A DNA stretch of 64,000 nt from Loripinus fragilis (GCA_964019695.1 CAXHUL010000222.1:113001-177000); one strand, 5' to 3'; counted from the first letter of the stretch, positions 33,601 through 41,123 are shown. The notes: generated by a model from the sequence alone, not told the origin. Translations and numbers: made by a program.

Positions 33601-35421
33601 CAGGAGAAATTATTGGAGAATACACTCGAATAATCTAAATTGCACAGATAAAAACCATTCAGAAACCTGAGGTAATTGATGTAGTTTGATATGGGCCCAA
33701 TGCCGAAGCTTTTCATTTCAAATGCACCGTAAAATTAACGAAAGATTATTGTCATGCTGTCTGCTAAAATGGTAGACACGTTATTGATTATGACCTAGAC
33801 AGCTGAGCTTACGAAACTGGGTCATTACAATACTTATCCAATCTATATCAAACTTGCATGTATGATACGAATGATTAAACGCTATTGTTAACTGAATTAT
33901 TCTGATCACAAACATTGCTATATATACCTCTCTTATAATATATATATACCTCTAGCAAGCTCATGACGTTCTGTGTTAACCAAACAACACAATGGGAGAA
34001 TAAGCGTAATCATTCGTATCATACATGCAAGTTTGATATAGATTGGATAAGTATACATGTATTATTAAAAATAAGCAAAATCAATGCAAATTTTGATATC
34101 ATCGCCGCCTGCTCCTCCTCTCCCAGCCTCCTTCTCCTGCCCTTCACCTCCTGCTCCTAAAGAAATTTGGCTCTAAATCACTCAATTATCATTGAAATAT
34201 CTTTTGGGACAACATGGGTGTGGAGGGGCCTCGGTAGTATGAATAAGGGTCCAAACGCTACTATTTGTTTGGTTAGAAGGCAAAACCATGCGGGAACCAC
34301 CGTTTCTTGGACAACTGTGCAACGGGAGAAAAGCTCTCACGCTTACAAACTAAGTTCAAATGTGCAAACAGCATGCTCTACGGATAGCTTGAACAATTGC
34401 CCGAAGCATAGCATTCTTAGATTTTTTAGTTTTGCGCTGAAAATTTACTTATGATTGAAAATGTGTCAACACAACTTACCGTGTTCCATTGTTTATGCCC
34501 ACTGCCTGCTTCCCGGAAGGGCCTTCGCCTCCCTTTACGTTCTGCTCTTTTTGGAGAAGGAGGCAGAGATTGGAGGCCGTGCTCTTTGCTAGCCATCTAG
34601 TTGTGTGGTTCTATTGGCTTTTCGAACTCTTGGACAAGATCTTGAGATTTTTTGAGTTTATATCATAAATGAAAAGTCACTATATCAAGCAGGCACATGT
34701 CGGCAAAAGGCTAAGCAAAAGCATAGTTAATGAGATCAAATTTGGTGTTATAGCTGTCATGTAAATATAAACAATTTGCCATATAGTGACAGGTATAGGC
34801 AGATCAGATTGAGATGTTTAAAAGAGGAAAACCAATGGACATGATACTTGTTTAGTGTATATTTCAAAATAGGTTTGCTTAATTTCAGTAGCATATGTTG
34901 TTGGTACACATTGGACTTGCCTCATAGAGGCAATTCCAATGTGCACCTACAACATATGTCCATTCAATAAATGAGTGTTATTCACCATTAAACAGGTTTT
35001 TTTTACAAACTTCTCAACTACTTTTTATGTTTCAGTGTAATGAGCATGTAGAAATGAACATGTTTTTGTGTAGTTTGGCATGCACCTTGATGACAATAAT
35101 AAATAGCCAATTTTATATTATTGACAGCCTATCTTTAGATGTTTCATTGCAATGAAATGGTAACTTGGTGGTTGCCTGGTTGTAACATCGCATCGACGTC
35201 ATATCTCTGTGTTACATTTACATTATGGTAAAATCTTTGTTGCAGTTCCACCGGTCAACTTCCCATCACGTCTTGATGTCCTGTCACGTCATCACCCGGA
35301 CAACCTTGCACGCTCATTCCTTCCAAGATACAGCTTCAACAAAGAAGATATGGACAGCAGAATCTCAAAGGAGGGTCCCCTAAGCAGACCTATGAAATCA
35401 GCATTACCTGACATCACGTGA
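17058..35421 (+). CDS. Paired-like (PRD-class) homeobox gene, five exons, 235 aa
   Basis: Nuclear DNA-binding transcription factor. Joining 17058-17145, 25760-25938, 29345-29459, 31282-31431 and 35246-35421 gives 708 nt and 235 aa, with GT-AG borders and matching phases throughout. The homeodomain is residues 44-103, with the core residues L16, F20, W48, F49, N51 and R53, a YPD at 25-27, and Q50 in the recognition helix. Before it lies an acidic leader; after it a Pro/Ser/Leu-rich tail ([11 protein letters not shown]). No paired box, eh1 or OAR motif is seen. The intron between homeodomain residues 46 and 47 is typical of PRD-class genes. FRHTHYPD and WRKQEK suggest an Isx-like or Prop-like gene, but the orthology is uncertain. 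Introns carry many mobile elements. Confidence 0.88.
17281..17395. mobile_element. Diverged MITE family H2 copy (intron 1)
   Basis: A hairpin of aaaagaaacgcttctttgagacgtttctttt with flanking tttgggtgcg and tcccatacatatgttt matches the layout of the two H2 copies in intron 3, though diverged. Confidence 0.45.
17469..17754. mobile_element. MITE family H8, copy 2 (intron 1)
   Basis: Ends CATGCGAGGATCCAGAGG and TCTGGATCCACGCATG are inverted copies. Central hairpin ccatttaaatggtgtttcgc with a gggcc-type outer stem. Same family as 13424-13693. Confidence 0.75.
17811..18300. repeat. Dispersed repeats in intron 1 including a SINE body
   Basis: 17860-18000 encodes [17 protein letters not shown], a peptide that shows up in many bivalve interspersed repeats; it is not thought to be a real gene. 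18150-18290 is a SINE body without its tRNA head: gttgtgtcctttagcaagac, then aatccaggaatcctcccgac, then a gggacgtaaag tail on the plus strand, as in the SINEs at 25997 and 30729. Confidence 0.45.
18511..18807. mobile_element. MITE family H3, copy 1 (intron 1)
   Basis: The inverted ends are 25 bp and perfect: gtacagaaaaccctgtgtaa at the left and its complement at 18807. If TA is the target duplication, the element starts CAGAAAACCC, like Tc1-type ends. The central hairpin is gcagaatgctcc/ggagcattctgc (about 18689-18717). Copy 2 is at 29107-29305. Confidence 0.75.
19390..20453. mobile_element. Mariner-like non-autonomous element (intron 1)
   Basis: Left end TACGAGGGTCCGAGTCAAAA and right end (reverse complement) CGAGGGTCAGTCAAAA, followed on both sides by ATAACTGAG. 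CGAGGG...CAAAA ends are typical of mariner elements. The left flank shows TA and the right TT, so the duplication may have decayed. The 1.06-kb interior has no transposase and contains a fragment of another retroelement (20067-20211). Confidence 0.6.
20067..20211 (-). mobile_element. 5'-truncated retroelement 3' end, nested
   Basis: Minus-strand copy of the 3' UTR that follows the RT fragment at 38428-39116, from the aagggtgcaaagatca end to ggtgaccacaaag. It sits inside the mariner-like element, so it inserted later. Confidence 0.65.
21697..21965 (-). mobile_element. 5'-truncated retroelement 3' end
   Basis: Minus-strand match to the 39360-39655 and 60920-61196 copies (gcaaagatcaggaatc, agccctttcccag, accgccttggaatgg). 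Open frames over it are artefacts. Between 20500 and 21690 I see only AT-rich intron sequence with an A-rich run at 21508-21547. Confidence 0.65.
22179..23512. mobile_element. 1334-bp mariner-like element with long inverted ends, nested in H1
   Basis: Bounded by TA on both sides (22177-22178 and 23513-23514). Ends CGAGGGCTGTTCAAATATGA in both orientations. The inverted similarity extends, with mismatches, about 170 bp inwards (attached motifs cataactttctt, tggcaccaga). The length is that of a full mariner element, but no transposase ORF is seen. Removing it rejoins catttcTAcatgcccatt, the normal H1 sequence. Confidence 0.85.
24160..24565. repeat. (TAG)n / (TAC)n arrays
   Basis: Trinucleotide arrays at 24164-24212, 24228-24262, 24286-24320 and 24520-24563, with another (TAC)n at 25372-25460. 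The last two run as TAC, the others as TAG, so they are inverted relative to each other. The 187-aa open frame here is a low-complexity artefact. Confidence 0.85.
24325..24410 (-). repeat. tRNA-derived SINE head within the nested element
   Basis: Minus strand: GCGCAGTGGCTCAGTGGTAGA (first 20 are the A-box region) and GCAGGTTCGAGCC (B box), ending at the gggagcgc start. The SINE body is missing and (TAG)n arrays abut both sides. Confidence 0.65.
25690..25735 (+). repeat. SINE 3' tail fragment next to exon 2
   Basis: gttgatgggacgtaaagaat followed by (caaa)n, the same tail as the SINEs at 25997-26190 and 30729-30910, here on the plus strand. It truncates the H1 element and lies 25 bp before exon 2. 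Confidence 0.6.
25760..25938 (+). CDS. Homeobox gene exon 2 (homeodomain residues 1-46)
   Basis: Acceptor ttctcacttcaag| and donor GTACAG|GTACGT. Encodes residues 30-89: acidic linker [12 protein letters not shown], then [15 protein letters not shown] and the rest of helices 1 and 2 up to LTEARVQ. Helix-1 core residues L16 and F20 are present. The Cys at homeodomain position 28 (YPDC), where many relatives have Val, is unusual. The exon sits only about 25 bp after a SINE tail and the remains of a nested MITE. Confidence 0.93.
25997..26190 (-). repeat. tRNA-derived SINE, full-length copy (intron 2)
   Basis: Minus strand: head gggagcgcagtggctcagtg (A box), then GCGGGTTCGAGCC (B box), then a conserved body with tccttgagcaagacacatta and ggttcaacccaggaagaccc, and a tail gatgagatgtaaataatc. 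About 190 bp. Other copies or pieces: 30729-30910, 24325-24410, 18150-18290, 16190-16250, 60356-60398. Confidence 0.8.
26241..27266. mobile_element. 1.0-kb hAT-like non-autonomous element (intron 2)
   Basis: Ends CAGTGGCGGATCCAG and CTGGATCCGCCCCTG are inverted. The ends also share gaacccc blocks just inside. It appears to interrupt a small hairpin (agacccagatgaaatgtc...gacatttcatcaggg, with tgggtct after the right end). No 8-bp duplication can be read cleanly. No transposase ORF. Confidence 0.65.
27267..28214. other. Intron 2 sequence, no genes
   Basis: AT-rich. Contains (AT)n at about 27500-27520 and (AG)n at 27659-27691. No coding or RNA features recognised. Confidence 0.6.
28215..28716 (+). 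mobile_element. MITE H1 copy (intron 2)
   Basis: Starts near catgcactaccagcttagcg and ends near ttggtggttgtctggttgc. The central palindrome at about 28425-28475 is partly mismatched. The 114-aa open frame at 28667-29011 begins inside this element and has no domain features. Confidence 0.8.
29107..29305. mobile_element. MITE family H3, copy 2 (intron 2)
   Basis: Ends taaaacctgtcttaaacggc and its inverted partner accgacc...gacaggtttta. Central hairpin tattgcagaatgctcc/ggagcattttgcaata (29187-29222). It ends about 40 bp before exon 3. Confidence 0.75.
29345..29459 (+). CDS. Homeobox gene exon 3 (recognition helix)
   Basis: Acceptor ttgttgcag|GTG. Encodes residues 90-127: [16 protein letters not shown], the end of helix 3 with Q50, N51 and R53, then [19 protein letters not shown]. 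Donor CCTG|GTAAGT; the spare G forms Gly128 with exon 4. The border at homeodomain 46/47 is the classic PRD-class intron position. Confidence 0.93.
29621..29797. mobile_element. MITE family H2, copy A (intron 3)
   Basis: The segment from aaaggtttagataaacaaaa to ggttgagaaataagaaaa carries a hairpin of gggtgctcaaaagaaccatc/gacggttcctttgactatcc. A second copy lies 504 bp downstream in the same orientation. Confidence 0.7.
30125..30290. mobile_element. MITE family H2, copy B (intron 3)
   Basis: Direct repeat of 29621-29797. Its central hairpin is nearly perfect: gggtgctcaaaagaaccg pairs with cggttcttttgagtaccc. The 146-aa minus-strand open frame at 30209-30649 lies across this and the next element. 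Confidence 0.75.
30295..30660. mobile_element. MITE family H4, copy 2 (intron 3)
   Basis: Hairpin of ggcaaaaagtgtaagtccag and ctgggccaacactgtttgcc around gatcagac...gtctgatc (about 30358-30427). Outer parts show weak inverted similarity (tgtaagcaaacgattgag; tcattatacacac). Confidence 0.5.
30729..30910 (-). repeat. tRNA-derived SINE (intron 3), 5' end cut
   Basis: Same family as 25997-26190. Minus-strand B box GCGGGTTCAAGCC and the body ccttgagtaagacatatta. The first bases of the tRNA head are replaced by ggct... Confidence 0.75.
30931..31144. mobile_element. MITE family H5, diverged copy (intron 3)
   Basis: Ends gggcctcgatgcgacaaaag and gacaggttttctcaagtcga. Central hairpin gcagtctgcgctgatgcgcaggctg. 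Other copies are at 43314, 48103 and 62436. Confidence 0.7.
31282..31431 (+). CDS. Homeobox gene exon 4 (Pro/Ser/Leu-rich tail)
   Basis: Acceptor ctaattacag|GT and donor CATG|GTAGGT. Encodes residues 128-177, rich in Pro, Ser and Leu ([20 protein letters not shown], then [12 protein letters not shown]). The phase (2 bases in, 1 base out) fits exons 3 and 5. A second GT four bases downstream would break the phase with exon 5. No known motif is seen. Confidence 0.8.
31449..31900 (-). mobile_element. MITE H1 copy (intron 4), truncated
   Basis: Starts about 18 bp after exon 4 (acaagcacgcaactagcaat). Palindrome acacattggaattacc/gcaattccaatgtgt (31668-31708). The far end is lost where the foldback arm begins at 31902. 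Confidence 0.8.
31902..34581. mobile_element. 2.7-kb foldback with arms of about 530 bp (intron 4)
   Basis: The left arm 31902-32436 and right arm 34060-34581 are inverted copies of very high identity; in the roughly 300 bp compared by eye there were about 7 substitutions and one 12-bp indel. The arms include a purine/pyrimidine-biased stretch (ggcgaagg..., ggaggaggagcagg). The 1.6-kb interior has no recognised gene. A second smaller inverted pair (33833-33883 / 34003-34053) lies just inside. The matching open frames in the arms (32029-32328 minus, 34167-34454 plus) are mirror images; most of the differences change the residue, which does not suggest a conserved protein. Confidence 0.85.
34700..35187 (+). 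mobile_element. MITE H1 copy (intron 4, before exon 5)
   Basis: Starts near aggctaagcaaaagcatag and ends ttgcctggttgtaa. Palindrome ttggacttgcc/ggcaattccaa near 34912-34945. It ends 58 bp before exon 5. Confidence 0.85.
35246..35421 (+). CDS. Homeobox gene exon 5 (C-terminus and stop)
   Basis: Acceptor ctttgttgcag|TT. The first two bases complete Val178, then [19 protein letters not shown] and so on to LPDIT and TGA at 35419-35421. The tail is basic and charged, without an OAR motif. It lies about 60 bp after an H1 MITE, so the MITE ends just inside the intron. Confidence 0.8.
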
Positions 35422-35493
35422 TTAGCTTGTAATTCATTATTAAAACATGTATGTATGCGAAGAATTTGTAGTTCTACTTATATTTGATAGACA

Positions 35494-35499
35494 AATAAA
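35494..35499 (+). promoter_or_regulatory. Putative polyadenylation signal
   Basis: AATAAA 73 bp after the stop codon of the homeobox gene, the first canonical hexamer in the 3' flank. It implies a short 3' UTR. It lies at the edge of a fragment of MITE family H7 (ccccgaggttat at 35508). Confidence 0.6.
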
Positions 35500-35596
35500 A
35501 GTCCTTGCCCCGAGGTTATCATGAAAACGTTTTTCATGCTCATCACAGCTGGTCATCAAATATCAACTGCTCATAATAACTAAATGATGCTTTACA

Positions 35597-35657
35597 ATAA
35601 AAGTAAGTAGGGAGGCAAAGATCAGGAATCGATACAATCAAGTAGCACAATATCACA
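35597..35657 (-). mobile_element. Short retroelement 3' end
   Basis: A 60-bp minus-strand match to the 3' UTR end at 39600-39650 (aggcaaagatcaggaatcga). It stops exactly where the Ty3/gypsy fragment begins. Confidence 0.55.
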
Positions 35658-35860
35658 CCTGTAGTACACCCTCCCAGACGATTACTTATTTCAATGAGAT
35701 ATAAGGTCAAAAATGAACTGTCACGCATGGTTAAAGAAGGAATCATTAAAAAGGTGAAGCAACCTACAAGTTGGGTCAACAGTATGGTAGTGGTAACTTA
35801 GCTCAATGGCTCCCTTAGAATATGTATAGACCCACGAAACTTGAATAAAGCTGTGAAAGA
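35658..35860 (+). pseudogene. Ty3/gypsy-type reverse-transcriptase fragment
   Basis: The plus strand reads PVVHPPRRLLISMRYKVKN, then ELSRMVKEGIIKKV, PTSWVNSMVVVT, a stop, and NGSLRICIDPRNLNKAVK. This order matches the N-terminal part of Ty3/gypsy RT (PxxWVNSMVVV, LRICLDPRDLNKAI). One in-frame stop is present and both flanks are lost. Dead relic, no LTR seen. Confidence 0.75.
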
Positions 35861-35924
35861 CCCAGGACACCACGCGGGAAGGCGAAAAAAACACAACAAA
35901 ACACAATAAGACTTGTCCTGCTTT

Positions 35925-36020
35925 GAATCTCTCAGATGCTGTATTTTATATGCTTATAAATGTTAAAATGCCAACAATTGTTGCCATTTTAACATTTATG
36001 AGCATGATAAAATTCATGGC
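35925..36020. mobile_element. Fragment of MITE family H7
   Basis: The hairpin taaatgttaaaatgccaaca/tgttgccattttaacattta followed by gagcatgataaa matches the centre of the full H7 copy at 40395-40640. Confidence 0.55.
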
Positions 36021-36120
36021 GAATGGTACCAAGACGAAAAGATGCTAGAATAAGTACAAAGAAAAACCTCATACGAGAATATTGACCAAAGAGGGCGTGG
36101 ACGAAATATTTGAGACTTGT

Positions 36121-36593
36121 TACAACCATACAACTACCAGCTTAGCAGAAATCAAATTTGGTGATATAGCTGTCATGTAAATACAAACAATTTGCCATAT
36201 ATAGTGCCAGGTATTTCAATACTGATTGGCAGTTTGTTATGTCAATAAACATGATACTTGTTTAGTGTATATTTCAAAACAGGTTTCCTTAATTTCAGTA
36301 TTATATGTTGTGGACAAACATTGCAATTGCCTCTTTGAGGCAATTCCAATGTGCACCTACCACATATGTCAATTCAATAATTGTGTGTTTTTCACCATAA
36401 ACTTTTTTTCACAAATTTCTCAACTACTTTTTAATGTTTCAGTGTAATGCTATGTAGAAATGAACAAGTTTTTTATAGTTTGGCGTGTATCTGGATGACA
36501 ATAATATACAGCCAATTTGATATTATTGACAGCTTATCTTTAGATGTTTAATTGGAATGAAATGCTAATTTGGTGGTAGTGTGGTTGTAAACA
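36121..36593 (+). mobile_element. MITE H1 copy
   Basis: Starts ttacaaccatacaactacca and ends gtggttgtaa. Central palindrome cattgcaattgcc/ggcaattccaatg (36320-36352). Confidence 0.85.
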
Positions 36594-36602
36594 TATATAT
36601 CA

Positions 36603-36625
36603 NNNNNNNNNNNNNNNNNNNNNNN
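36603..36625. other. Assembly gap (23 N)
   Basis: A run of N between an H1 copy and an inverted H1 fragment (36628-36682). Repeats on both sides probably caused the gap, so the local order is uncertain. Confidence 0.98.
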
Positions 36626-36627
36626 AA

Positions 36628-36682
36628 CACCAAATTGGATTTCATGAACTATGCTTTTGCTAAGCTGGCAGTTGCATGATAG
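36628..36682 (-). mobile_element. MITE H1 fragment next to the gap
   Basis: accaaattggatttcatgaa and ctatgcttttgctaagctgg match the H1 left end in reverse orientation. Confidence 0.75.
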
Positions 36683-36685
36683 TAA

Positions 36686-37170
36686 CAGTGGCGTACTTCG
36701 AATCGAACTACAGTCCCTACTATAGTAACTAAAGTTTGATTCGAACACCTATAGGCGCTACTAGGGTGACGTCACGAGCCTACTGGAGATGGTCGGAGCA
36801 CCGTTACTCTAGTAGATAGGCTGGTTCCCTACTTTAGACATATCTAACGATGGGTTCAAGATCTAGCACGATGGGTTCAAGATCGGTCAGTAGCCTCAAA
36901 ATGATATTTTTTTGTGAAATAAACCTAGCGGAACATAATTTTTGGTCCCACGTATTCGTAAATTGATTATTAGAAAGCGATGTGCAGTTTATAACATCCT
37001 TTTTGTCTCCGACGAAGAATTGAAGTAGAGCTTACAAGGCTAATATTTTTGTTTACTTGCCAACCAACTAAAAGTTCCAACTTTAGTTGTTCGGGTGTAA
37101 ATGTGCGTGCGCATCTATTACGTAAGAACTATAGTAGAAACTTTAGTTCGATTCGAAGTACGCCAGTTAC
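36686..37170. mobile_element. MITE family H9
   Basis: The left end gtggcgtacttcgaatcgaa and the right end ttcgattcgaagtacgcc are inverted copies over about 25-30 bp, enclosing about 485 bp. No coding sequence and no clear central hairpin. Confidence 0.7.
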
Positions 37171-37699
37171 GTGTGTATAGTTGCTGGGATTGGGCTATCA
37201 ATATCCTAAGTGAAGCATATGTAAAATACGAATAGCGGAGCCTGAGCTTCACTATAGATTTGGTAACTATAAGAAGGTTGCTATGAGTGTGGAATGAAGA
37301 ATTAAACAACTGTACACACAAGATATAACAGTATTGAGAGTGGGCGAAGCTATGTATTTGTGTCGTAAGAGTAGAGTATTTTATTGCATTCTTTACCCAA
37401 CACTCAGATGCATTGGTGGATATGTTAATAACGCATGTCAAAACATCGAAACAACGAAATAACGTCAGCTTTGTATAAGAGAATGAAGAAGTCTTTTATA
37501 CACACATAGACGTCTCATTAGTCCACTCATTACTAGCTTCTAAGAGGAATAGAAAAGTGGCGTACAACGTATTTTTGATAGGGTTGACTATTACCGATTA
37601 CATGTGTATGTCTTATCTCTAGTGATAAGTCTACATTGTATCTCTAGTGATAAGCGTTTCACTTATTATATAAGCAAAGTAGTCATCACGAAGCTCGAC
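37171..37699. other. Intergenic stretch, no features
   Basis: No recognisable gene. It holds a short direct repeat of tatctctagtgataag (37612 and 37640). A minus-strand open frame of 107 codons at 37118-37441 runs into the H9 end and has no domain. Confidence 0.5.
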
Positions 37700-37912
37700 C
37701 TATCATTAATTGGCATGCTTTGTTCACCTTAAGTCGGGGTCCTTTGATAATAAATGCATTTCTTCTAACAGCACATCCACAACAAGCAGCCGCCACAGAT
37801 GATTGCATTTCTGCCCGTTCCCGTAGGACAGACAGTAAAGGGTTCTTTATTGACTTGTTCAGTAGGTCCAGATTCGTGCCAGACACCAGAATCTTTGTCT
37901 TTCCCATGTTAC
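37700..37912 (-). pseudogene. Non-LTR retrotransposon ORF fragment, zinc-finger region
   Basis: The minus strand begins GKTKILVSGTNLDLLNKS, as in a C-terminal segment often seen in bivalve non-LTR ORFs, then frameshifts through a degenerate Cys-rich segment. An H1 MITE abuts at 37911. Dead relic. Confidence 0.55.
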
Positions 37913-38387
37913 AACCACGCAACTAGGAATTTAGCAATATACTCCCATGAAACATCATGAGATAAGCTGTCAGAAGCATAAAATAGAAGTCTATTTTTCT
38001 ACATGCTCATTCATTTCTTTGAATAAATGAAAGTGGTTGAGAATTTGCTTAAAAAAGCTTATGGTGCGCAACTCGTTTATTGCAAGACATATGTTGTAGG
38101 TACACATTGGAATTGCCTCATAGAGGCAATTCCAATGTAACCTCCATAGAGGCAATTCCAATGTTAACCTGCAACATATGTTACTAAAAATAAGGAAGAA
38201 AACTATTTGGAAAGTTACATTTTCCAAGTATCATGTCCATTGGCTTTCCTCTTTAAAACATCTCATTCTGCCAATCAGTATTAAAATACCTGTCACTATA
38301 TGGCAAATTGTCTATATTTACATGACAGCTATATCACCAAATTTGATTTCATGAACTATGCTTTTGCTAAGCTGGTAGTTGTTTTGT
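37911..38387 (-). mobile_element. MITE H1 copy with doubled palindrome arm
   Basis: Starts ttacaaccacgcaactagg. The central hairpin is extended: ggaattgcctcatagaggcaattcc is followed by a second catagaggcaattccaatg (38098-38167). The far end (tagttgttttgtag) is diverged. Confidence 0.8.
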
Positions 38388-38427
38388 AGTAGGATGTTCA
38401 ATATTCATTATGTGCTGCCATGGTTTT

Positions 38428-39116
38428 TAAATATTAATAATGTTTATTTTGACAATATGGTAAGTCAAATATACCCTTCAGAGCTCCAACTAAATGAAGC
38501 CAATGCAACTGATACCTAAGTCGCATTTTTAGACTTGCATTTGTCAATTTCTAATGATATTGTTTCTACCAAAATTTATTATAAACGTGACGACTTTGAT
38601 TTTGAAATTGTCAATTTCCCATTTTTAGATGGTGATGTTCCTCGTTCTACATCCTATGGAGTCTATACCTCTCAACTCATTCGTTTTGCTAGAGCATCTA
38701 GCTATGTTGCTGACTTCAACACTCGCAATAAATTGTTAACTCAGAAACTTCTTAAACAAGGCTATCGGTATCATAACTTCGCAAAACTTTTTCAAAATTT
38801 TATAGACGATACTATGATTTGATTTCTAATTTCCAAGTTGGACTTAAATCTCTCTTGCGCCAAGGCCTTTGGAACCTGATTTCTATGGTGACTTGGTGTA
38901 TAAATTGAAGAAGATTGTTGGTTCTAATAATTTTCCAGCGCAGTTCATTAAAATAATTTCCCATTATAAAAAGATTGGCTATAACATTAATGTATTGCAA
39001 CAGACTGCATGCTTGGTAGTCAACCCAATCACGGTTGGCAACTTTGCTTTCCTCTTTAATTGCACGCCGGTGGGTCAGACTTCAGACTCTATGATGGTTC
39101 CGACTTAAATACTTAT
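38428..39116 (+). pseudogene. Reverse-transcriptase relic (FLDLHL type)
   Basis: The plus strand reads NMVSQIYPSELQLNEAN, a stop, AFLDLHLSISNDIVSTKIYY, KRDDFDFEIVNFPFLDGDVP, YGVYTSQLIRFARASSYV and so on, then a frameshift near 38820 and FYGDLVYKLKKIVGS to TPVGQTSDS and a stop. This is the 3' half of an RT family common in invertebrate genomes; 12310-12445 is an upstream piece of the same type. It carries at least one stop and one frameshift. Clade not assigned. Confidence 0.7.
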
Positions 39117-39650
39117 CTTTTGATGAGATGGTAGGGGCCTGATGCTTTGGCTGTTTGTTGGGCCCACCGGGGTTTACCTGTTGGATTTCTTTTGCTCAGG
39201 TATTCAGTTTTATTTACTGTTGAGTCCTAATCTTTGCTTTATCTCCTTGTTATATCTTGATTTATATGTTTTAGGAGATGATGCATTGATAAGTTAGGGT
39301 TTTTTCCATGCAAACCAAATTTCTATGTGTCTTGATCCACATCTGAATTAAGGGTGAGGTTGGCGCCGATAAACCGGTTTAAGCCCTCCAGTAAAATATT
39401 TTACTGACCGTTCCAAGGCGGTACTTCTTTTGTGGATATTTTATGTTTTTGTTCTGTCTTGTGTTTACTATGTCTTTGTGCGCGTCTATTTATATGTGCT
39501 TTGTGGTCACCTGCTGGGAAAGGGCTGACCTCTTGGCTCTCGTGTGTGGTGTCTGCTGTGAGTTTGTCACTTTCCCATTGGTATCCTGGGTCAGGTGTGG
39601 TACTTGGTTGTATCGATTCCTGATCTTTGCACCCTTACTTAATTTCTTTA
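39117..39650 (+). mobile_element. 3' UTR of the FLDLHL retroelement
   Basis: Follows the stop of the RT relic. Contains tgatgagatggtagggg, tcctaatctttgctttat, ccgttccaaggcggtac and ends gatctttgcacccttactta. Copies at 60688-61196 (plus), 21697-21965, 20067-20211 and 35597-35657 (minus) share this end and are cut at different 5' points, as expected for target-primed insertion. Confidence 0.75.
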
Positions 39651-39902
39651 TCTGATCACGTTTTGTCATTATATACTGTGCAGTCTCCTTTATGTCAGTG
39701 GATTTTTAGATTAATTTCGTGGAACATGCGGTCTACTTGTCACATGGGATCAGAAAGGTGTCATTTGTGATACTTGTGACCAATGGAACCACAGTTCCTG
39801 TCAAAATATACACAACCCGACCTATGAGTTTCTCATTGACTCAGAACTAAATGTCAGCTGACACTGCTTGACCTGCAATGGTATAAATTATACAGATACA
39901 TT

Positions 39903-40141
39903 TAAGCCGCGACATGAGATTTCCAACAATGTGATATGTGCGACCAGCAAATGCTCAAACCAGCCTGAGCATACGCGCAATTTGGGCAAAGCCTTTGCTG
40001 GTCGCTTGAATATTCTACGAATATTAAGCTACTGACCGAACACCACTTGGAATTTCTAAGCTTAAAAGGAGGCTGCATAGGCTCGTATGAGTCTACACTT
40101 GTCAAAATGCCACATTGTTGTAAATCACATGGCATGGCTCA
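39903..40141. mobile_element. MITE family H6, copy 1, in the non-LTR relic
   Basis: Ends aagccgcgacatgagatttc and cacatggcatggctcaa (diverged). Core hairpin gaccagcaaatgctc...gcctttgctggtc. Removing it brings INYTDTF and HDLHCSSSF of the retroelement together. Confidence 0.7.
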
Positions 40142-40394
40142 ATTTTCATGACCTCCACTGTTCTAGTTCATTCGCCCTCTGTCTGACATCTCCGTATCAA
40201 GTCAAGACCCAACTAGACACAAAATCAAACCTATCCACTCTTCCACGCCGACGAACAAACTGGCAGCTCACTCAAAGATGAAGGTTGCCTTGCGTGTCCT
40301 GAACATAAATTTTCAGTCTATCAAGCTGAAACAGTGTAGACTATCCAAAATCCTTTAAAGTGTTAAACCAGAGATGGTGTTTGGATGAGAGACC

Positions 40395-40640
40395 AGACCC
40401 GAGGTTATAAAACTTTTTTATGCGCTCAACTCAACTGAGCATGAAATTTATCATGCACCAAAAAATTAAAATGCTAACAATTATTGGCATTTTAACTTTT
40501 TTTTAGCATGATAAACACAACATTTGTTTGGTTGACAGGAAGAAAAGTCTGTATTTTTCAGCATTTTAGTCTTCATGAGCAGCTGTAATTTCATGCTCAG
40601 TTGAGTTGAGCATGAAAAAAGTTTTATAACCTCGGGGCCT
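40395..40640. mobile_element. MITE family H7, full copy, in the endonuclease region
   Basis: Inverted ends cccgaggttataaaactttt; subterminal caactcaactgagcatgaa is also inverted; central hairpin ttaaaatgctaacaatta/ttggcattttaa. The retroelement reads ...GAGACC before and CTGGCTGGAC after, which together restore the conserved ETWLD motif of the endonuclease. Confidence 0.8.
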
Positions 40641-41123
40641 GGCTGGACATACCCATAAAAGAGTCTGAAATTGTCCCTATTCAGAAAGGACTGAGCCTCA
40701 TCAGGTGGAGGAGTTTTGATAGCCATCAGTGAATCAATCAATAGCGAAGAGGTACCCAAACTAAACACAGGGTGCAAAATTGTCTGGGCTAAAATACACC
40801 TTATAGGAAACAACACTGTGTACGTCTGCACCTTCCATTGGAACTATGTCTCCGATGAAGACAGTGTTACCAAACTTGAAGCTTGCATCCAGAGAGCCTG
40901 TGCAATAAGGAACGCAGCCATGACCATTGGCGGTGACTTTAATTTCCCAAGCTGGAACTGGAAAACAAACACTCTGAAGTCAGATTCGTCTCAGAATTCG
41001 AATCTATATTGGATACGCCAGATTTGGTTCTAAACTGAACAACTGAAGAAATTGTTACGGAAACAACATAGGTGTACAAGAGGAAGAAGAAAACAGGTGG
41101 CCTTCATCACATACAGCAGTATA

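Noticed and set aside
31449..35187. Larger palindrome including the H1 copies on both sides of the foldback
   Set aside because: The two H1 copies belong to differently ended subtypes, so they look like independent insertions rather than arms.
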